A stretch of DNA of 64,000 nt, from positions 121,371,030-121,435,029 of the forward strand of contig CP136067.1 of assembly GCA_032622095.1 (NCBI GenBank), read 5' to 3'. Positions within the stretch are counted from its first letter, which is position 1; each line of letters opens with the position of its first letter. Origin of the DNA: Siphonodentalium dalli (lineage: Eukaryota > Mollusca > Scaphopoda > Gadilida > Siphonodentaliidae). Under the pieces are notes generated by a model that searched no databases, was not told the DNA's origin, and worked only from the letters and a program-made list of their open reading frames with translations. A program made the position numbers and the translations under genes. Shown here in pieces: positions 57,901 to 64,000 of this stretch.

Positions 57901-58164
57901 ATTCCCCCAATAAATTGTTTTATAATCAAACTACAAGAACATTTTCAACCTATTGTTGGTGTGAAATTTCGTTGTGGCAGGTATGAAATTTCCAATTTCC
58001 AATTTCCACCCCCCCACACCCCCCCTCTAGCCACATCCCTGAGTAGCATTGTGCTGTCTTCTGTAACACAACCAGGCTCTTGCTTAGCTTAAAATATAGT
58101 AGGTATTTATGATAACATGCTGTTTACGCGATGGTCATGGTATATATGAACGGAACTGTATTTT

Positions 58165-59165
58165 TGTTTTGTAAATAAAGTTTATTTGTGCATAAATGTC
58201 ATATTAACAGAGCACCGGGTCCGGTCAACAGGAAACCCTATATAAGACCAGACCCAAAAACCAATAGTCAAAATTAGAAAAACACGTGATCATATACAAG
58301 GTGAAATAAGAAAAATGAAACAACATAATAATTCAATTGCTCAGCAGAAAATGAGGGCGGCCTCTGGTTGGGATCAAACAATTAATTACCATAGAGATGT
58401 ACTTAGGGGACGGCAGGGCTCTGATGTGGAGAGATGATACAGAAAGCAATAGATGCACTTATTCAAATCAGGCTTAATTGTATTATATTAAAGATTTTGA
58501 ATTAAACCGCTTGGTAGATTCGACGTATAAATGGACAATATTAAAGATAAGATTATTTGTTGCATCACTGACAGATTTTTTTCCATAAAGTAAGCTATTA
58601 ATATTTATATCCACATTCATGTTATTAAGTGAACTATACATAACTGCCCGTTGACTAATAAATAATGCACAATGCATAAAATAATGTTCAGAATCTTCAT
58701 AAAAATAGCCACATCTACAAGAACAATCCTCTGTAAGAAATCGATCAAACATATGTGCATTAAGATCACTACAGCCTACTCTAAGTTTTGAATGAATTAT
58801 TTGATTTGATCTTATGCCTGCACAATAATATTTAGGAACGATATGCTCATTTCGATGAAATTCATATTTAATTTGTGAAATCGAGCTACTTGAACGTATT
58901 ATTGAACTTGAAGTGTTCCATAATTCAATACCAGAAGGAAAAAAAGAATTTAGATAACTCTTTAATGGTTTGCTGATGTATTCATATTTGGAAATATCGT
59001 CGGCATCCCTCAAAGAGTAATCACTAATTTCTTAAACTCTTCTAGGAATTTGTAAGGATATATACATAGGACATTTATGGTTTATGGCCTTATGCATCAT
59101 TATTGTTTTCCTCATCAAACGGAACTGTATGCGTTTTAATGTTTTTCTGTTTACGGTGTTTGGAA
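58165..59165 (-). pseudogene. 5'-truncated LINE remnant, C-terminal part of reverse transcriptase protein
   Basis: Minus-strand remnant of the C-terminal region of a non-LTR retrotransposon polymerase. Reading starts near 59160 with KRIQFRLMRKTIMMHKAINH, passes LQIPRRV and an in-frame TAA near 59030, then SDYSLRDADDI, SFFPSGIELWN, HSKLRVGCSDLNAHMF and a Cys/His cluster CSCRCGYFYEDSEHYFMHC, ending at 58483. The palm and its catalytic aspartates are absent, as is everything 5'. The 3' untranslated part runs to about 58165, where TTTATTTAC (AATAAA in sense) lies. Its C-terminal signature (GIELWN, LR.GCS.LNAHMF, CxC..C..EDSEH..MHC) differs from the 27.3-kb LINE, so these are two lineages. The single stop makes it a pseudogene. 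Confidence 0.85.
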
Positions 59166-59456
59166 CAAATATGAATATTTTCTACAATTAAGGCCGCACG
59201 TTCCTTTAAAGTAAATTTAAGTCTGCTTCAAGGGCTGGGGGGGGGGGGGGTGGCTGTTCGAAATTCAAAGGTAGACACCCCAACAGAGACCATCCTGCCG
59301 CGTGCTTAAACGGAAAGAAAGCAAACGAAATCTACAAAATGAATGGCAACGGTAATAAAATCAATCGAATTCTTTATTCTGCGAACTAATTGCTTATGCA
59401 ATAAGGATGGAGCCTACAGCAAATGAAGACACATACACACTTTAAGACGATCGCTC
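59166..59456. other. Short stretch without recognisable features
   Basis: G-run at 59238-59251 and otherwise ordinary sequence. Confidence 0.35.
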
Positions 59457-60035
59457 TTAAAGGGGTACTGTACGCCATTTTCATTAAATTTCCGATCTAA
59501 TATCGATAATATATAGAAACATAAGTAATTTAAGTCGAAGATGTATTCTGTAAACGCTCAGGTTAATAGGCTATCTTAAAATTTAATAATTTAAAAGTTA
59601 ATAATTTGATATAAATTGAATTTATGACTGGAGCCATAAAAAGGCGTCAATTAAATTACGAATTACCGTAATCAAAAACAGTAATTGAGGGATACTGGAT
59701 TGTTAAACCGATCGCACACACGATCGCTTAAAATATTATGATGATATGGGGAGAACACTCAAGCCACTCACTGACTAGCGACGATACAATAACTTAAATG
59801 ATTATATGGGACTAGTATGCATATAATATAACTTTTATTTGATTCATTTGGTTGAAAACTTTACAAAAATTACTCGACAACGACAATTTGTATTTTTGCA
59901 TTCCGGTAAATTTGTCATCCGTAACATGACTTCGTACTCAACAGACTTTCAAATAATGGAAAAATTGTTACCTTATTCTCCGACTCGGAGACTATAGAAA
60001 CCAACAACAACATTTGGCGTACAGTACCCCTTTAA
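59457..60035. mobile_element. TTAA-flanked MITE, family E, copy 2
   Basis: TTAA at 59457-59460 and 60032-60035 around 571 bp. Ends AGGGGTACTGTACGCC and the exact complement GGCGTACAGTACCCCT. Interior words (GAAGATGTATTCTGTAAACG, TTAATAGGCTATC, ATGACTGGAGCCATAAAA) align with the copy at 12857-13508. Confidence 0.85.
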
Positions 60036-60214
60036 ATCAGTTTCAAATGCTTTTCAGTGATATATTCTCTCTGACATGCACTCTGTTTCGGTGGCGGAAC
60101 ACATTATCCAGCGAGAGAGCTATGTTCTATTTCCAAACGAAGGTCGTACAACATTCTACAGTGGTCGTCAGTATAGTCGTGCAGCAAAATTAAGCCGCTA
60201 CTCGTGCGGAACAA

Positions 60215-60575
60215 TTAAAGGTACTCAATCCGATTCGATGGTCCCCATATCATCATTTTCCAACAAATCATTTTTTGAAATGCCGCTTCAGTTATCAGAA
60301 TCGATTAATTGCCCAAAAATAATGCTAACCACTGTCAACTATAGTATACAGTAGCCCAAAACATGTTATTTATCAACATGTTGTTGAACGACATTATGCC
60401 GGTTTGTCAAATATCTGACACAAAAAGCCACTTGATTTTAGAGTTATCCATCTTCATCCGCAATTTTTGTCCGAGGCCGTCTTCTCGTCGACGTTTTACT
60501 GGGCCACTTAAAGTATTGGTGATGGAAAATATTAGATTTCAAAAATCGATATCTGATCACTCTGAACACTCCCTT
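60215..60575. mobile_element. TTAA MITE, family D, right end lost
   Basis: TTAA then AGGTACTCAATCCGATTCGA at 60219, with ATGGTCCCCATATCATCA, AATGCCGCTTCAGTTATCAG and GTCGACGTTTTACTGGGCCAC as in the 15.2 and 52.9 kb copies. It decays after TCTGATCACTCTGA near 60563. Confidence 0.7.
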
Positions 60576-60769
60576 GTTACGTATGTATATAAGCGAAGAG
60601 ATTTTTAAAGTGGCACACCCGGTTTAAATTTATATATATTTATAATTTCTATTTTACGGCACACCCCTGTGTTCCATACCCGCACGCGTATTATATGACT
60701 CACACGAATAACTACGTATAGTACACATTTACCAAGGGTACACACTCATGGTTGAAGAAACCCTGCACT

Positions 60770-61115
60770 CCGAACAATCGCTGGAAGCGGACTCTCACTA
60801 TATTATAGTCTGTTGGCACTTGACGGCTGAAGATATGAGGTTTAAAAAAAAAACTAAATAAAACATCTCAATTTAATATCTTCTTTCTTGCACCGGTTCT
60901 GTAGTGCTTTCTAGCACCGAATATTAAAGTATATTTGTGTTTGTGTGCGAAGTTAGATTTTTCTCAGTCGAAACATCTCAATTATCTTCAACGGCAATTC
61001 TTCCTTGTACCTGTTCTGTACTTGTTCCTTGCACCGAATATTATAGTCTCTTGGTGTTTGGTGGGCGAAGTTCGAAGTTTATCAATCTAAACATCTCCAT
61101 TTTAATTTGTCGGTC
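60770..61115 (+). repeat. Diverged tandem repeat, about 115-bp period
   Basis: GCACCGAATATTA(A/T)AGT, GGTGTTTG(G/T), GCGAAGTT and AAACATCTC recur near 60800, 60915 and 61035. A further unit lies at 61735-61915 (TTGCACCGAATATTATAGTC). Confidence 0.7.
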
Positions 61116-61289
61116 ATATGATGTGCACGACGTTCGCCTCAACCATGTAAGCGGATTTATAAAATAAAAGCATCATCACCATAGCCAAAATAAACCATGT
61201 AAGCCTGTATTTTTAAGCCTGTATTTTTAATGCGCGGATTTTATAGGACAGGTGGCGCGTAATAAACACAGAACGACACCTGTGTTACA

Positions 61290-61369
61290 TGTAATGGGTT
61301 TGTTGATACGACACACTCATTCTACCATTCTGCGCTATAACCCGTGTCGTATCAACAAATCCATTAAAG
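61290..61369. repeat. Short inverted repeat, 23-bp arms
   Basis: TAATGGGTTTGTTGATACGAC and its complement GTCGTATCAACAAATCCATTA, separated by about 33 bp. It may be a very short MITE; no target duplication is certain. Confidence 0.65.
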
Positions 61370-61734
61370 TGATGTGAAACACACCGGTAGGGTGAACAAA
61401 GAGAAATGGAGGATAATCTTGCTCAAAATAGTTATTTTTACAAATCTTAAATCCAAACTGACAACACACATGCACCGCCATTATTATATATTAATTAAAT
61501 TCAGTGACTATCGATGGCGATATCGTTTTCGTTACTTTATCGCCGATAGTTGCGTCCCGAATCGAGAAGTAAATATTTACAATTGACCGTAGTTCAGATG
61601 ATGTTTTCTATGGAGTGGTACGGTCGATTTGGTTGAGATTTTCGGCGATGTAGTAGAATACTACATTCCTCCAGTTAGCATACTTCCTGAATACTAACTT
61701 AACAGTTTAACGCACCCGAACAAGTCCATAATAT

Positions 61735-61915
61735 GTCTTTAACACACTCGTGTCGTTCTGTGTATTTCTTGCACCGAATATTATAGTCTGTTGGTGTTTA
61801 GCGTGCGAAGTTTTTCAATCTAAACCTATTCATGCACCATCTTCGACGGTACTGTGATAGTCAATGCACTTCTTTCTTGTAACGGTTCTATACTTCTTTT
61901 TGTGCATCGGACACT
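61735..61915 (+). repeat. Additional unit of the 115-bp repeat
   Basis: Matches the 60770-61115 units through TTGCACCGAATATTATAGTC, GTTGGTGTTTAG and TTCTTTCTTGTAACGGTTCT. Confidence 0.65.
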
Positions 61916-62579
61916 ATATCGTTGCACCAAGCTACACGGATCGATGGCCAGAATACACCACCAAACACCGATCTGATAGGAGAACTGCCTATCTCAAGCA
62001 CGATATAATCGCATCCGATTGATTTATCCGTGATCCGCTGACTGCAATGCCAGGTCTGACGTAGCGATGTCGGTGCTTGACTTTATGGCGCGTTTTCTTG
62101 GCATGGTATCTTCCACAGCAATGAAAGTTTGGGCCGAGATATGTACCCCATTAATTTGAAACGAAGGTTAGCCTTCATTCCCGGTGGAATATTTCTCACC
62201 TGCGATATTTCTCCAATTAAAAGTATAACTTGGTTCAAATCATTCCCCCATGGATATTTATACGTGGAGATTTAGTAGCCATATGAACGTGCGTGAACTT
62301 GGATACGAGATTTTATGTTCTGGATTATGTGCGGAAAATTCTGAAAATAACACGCAGTAAACAGAATTATACGTGCAATTTAAGGAGTACTTTTTGTGCT
62401 TTAATCTTCTACAACCCTTCTGAAAATGTAATTCCGGCGTTCATCGAATTCAACTCGGTGAGTATAGTTTAACTCCAAAAACCGAACTGGTGTACAGTTT
62501 CGTTCCTTGGTCACATTCCCGTTTTGATATTGCACGTCATTTTTTATCAGTGGTGTTCAATCAGAAGTGATCCCAATAT

Positions 62580-62797
62580 TTAAAGTTACTCAATCAGATC
62601 AGACGCCCAGACCGTCCGTTTGACCGGCAAGTTATGTCCCACAAACAATATAGAAATCGCAAACTTCAAACATCGATATCTAATCACTCTGAGCTTTGAT
62701 GGGTGGGTTCCTCGACTCGAATAAAATATTTTTTTTTTACCCCCGAAGCCAAAGAAATAGTAAATTAGGAGCGTCTGATAGCATTGAGTACCTTTAA
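62580..62797. mobile_element. TTAA MITE, family D, short internal-deletion copy
   Basis: TTAA at 62580-62583, AGTTACTCAATCAGATCAGA start; end GCGTCTGATAGCATTGAGTACCT then TTAA (62794-62797). Only 210 bp: most of the left half of the palindrome is deleted. Confidence 0.75.
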
Positions 62798-63801
62798 TAT
62801 CATAACCATGTTGTGGTGAGACATTTTCTCGCTCGTTTCCACTTCAGTAGACTGTTACTCGATTAACATATCGTCGGCTGAGTGGTATAATGTTGTATGT
62901 AACACTTCCTCTTTTTGTGGGAAATTGGGTGAAAATTTGACCACCCGGTTCTCATAATATACCAGTGCATTAGTTATGGTTGTACTTTGATTTAGTTTGG
63001 TTGCCGAAATAATACTAAATTTGAATTTTCTTGTATTAAATGCCAATATTATGCTTGCATTTCGTTAAAACGTGTTTGGAGATAGAACATTTTGTGGAAA
63101 AAATGCACTTGTGCACATGCGTGAGTGCTATATATAGTGGCTTTTTCGTTTTTCAGACACATGTTAGTGACAATATTAAAATAAAGGATGTATTAGTGGC
63201 TAAAATCCAAAAATCTTGCCCCTGTTTAAATAAATTTGGCACTAATAAAGTATTTTTTTGGGGGATTCTACATCGGGGGGGGGGGGAGGAGGGATTGAAA
63301 CTCTGTATAGATGGATCATTATAACAAGGAAAACATGACATTTTGTGATCACGTGATACCACAACGGTATATTATTGCCAATGGTGGACATAGTACATTC
63401 CAGCACTCAATATTTCACACTATTTGAATCTTCATCCCATTATTGTGAGCACGTGACACGTCGTGGAAGGGTTTCTTGGTGGCCATCGAGAGATCTCGAC
63501 GAGACGAATCAAACGCCATCAATATCTCATTTTCCCGCCAAAAAGGACATTATAGAATAGTATAGCACCCAGCCGACGATATTGTAATGACAGTGCATTG
63601 CATTGAATCCTCATTGTTGAAACAGAATCATCTCATCGGTATAAAATATCGTATTGGTTTAATGTCGGGTCGTTTCAGGTTTTACCCGGGTATAGTGTGA
63701 CGATGTATTGTAACCGATAAATGACCAATCCGTATGTGATCGTACACAGTTTGATTATTAAATGCTATATATGTATATGACATATCACGGCGTTTTCCAT
63801 T
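62798..63801. other. Stretch without recognisable genes
   Basis: A G-run at 63277-63287 is the only marked feature. Frames of up to 94 codons show no known domain. Confidence 0.35.
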
Positions 63802-64000
63802 TTAACCGTTTTATGGTGAGAGCCGCGCTCGTACAGTATAAACGATCCGGTGCCGGTACATTCTCTTGTGTATGCGAGTTACCCATTGTGAGCATCGAAT
63901 ATATAAGAGAATACATGCACTGGCTTACAAGGTCAATGTAAATATTGTTAGGCCAATGTATTCTCTTATATATGAGAGTCTCCCTATATAAGAGAATGTA
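63802..64000. mobile_element. TTAA MITE, family A, cut by the window end
   Basis: TTAA at 63802-63805 followed by CCGTTTTATGGTGAGAGCCG, a diverged CCCTTTCATGACGGGGAGCT, then the ATTCTCTT(G/A)T(G/A)TATGCGAG hairpin modules. The right end lies beyond the window. Confidence 0.7.

Overview
This window looks like nuclear DNA of a metazoan, most likely an AT-rich marine invertebrate. That placement is inference: I found no host exon, tRNA or rRNA gene to anchor it. The only convincing protein-coding traces are two decayed non-LTR retrotransposon copies on the minus strand (27.3-29.6 kb and 58.2-59.2 kb). Both carry frameshifts or stops. Nearly everything else is repetitive: short non-autonomous DNA transposons, foldback elements, rolling-circle elements and several satellites, often nested in each other.

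Layout. 0-2.9 kb: hairpin repeats and a TTAA-flanked element. 2.88-14.03 kb: a 5.3-5.9 kb segment present twice in direct tandem. Its two copies are almost identical and each carries the same set of small elements; copy 2 has one extra 644-bp insertion for which copy 1 gives the empty TTAA site. 14.6-16.2 kb: two TTAA-flanked families, one interrupted by a CAGGG-ended element with a 7-bp target duplication. 16.2-19.6 kb: two arrays of a 35-bp satellite in opposite orientation. 20-27 kb: further TTAA and TA families and local tandem repeats. 27.3-30.0 kb: a LINE inserted in a CAGGG-ended element. 30.15-35.25 kb: a 5.1-kb foldback element. 35.4-37.0 kb: two head-to-tail Helitron-like units (minus). 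39.5-41.5 kb: a Mutator-like element whose two ends are 16-bp repeat arrays. 42.3-45.3 kb: five head-to-tail Helitron-like units (plus). 46.33-51.29 kb: a second foldback element with the same termini as the first. 51.6-62.8 kb: more TTAA families, large hairpins, a 262-bp tandem repeat and the second LINE remnant. 63.8 kb to the end: another TTAA element cut by the window edge.

A roughly 180-bp dispersed satellite (38.1, 38.8, 45.7-46.3, 51.3, 53.1 kb) seems to be an older substrate into which the second foldback and other elements inserted. No autonomous transposase, Rep/helicase or intact reverse transcriptase is visible, so these elements must have been mobilised from elsewhere. The most notable items are the pair of foldback elements (AGTCCG termini, 5-bp target duplications, arms built of a shared ATGGCGGCC module), the concatenated Helitron-like units, and the 9-bp-TSD element with inverted 16-bp terminal arrays.
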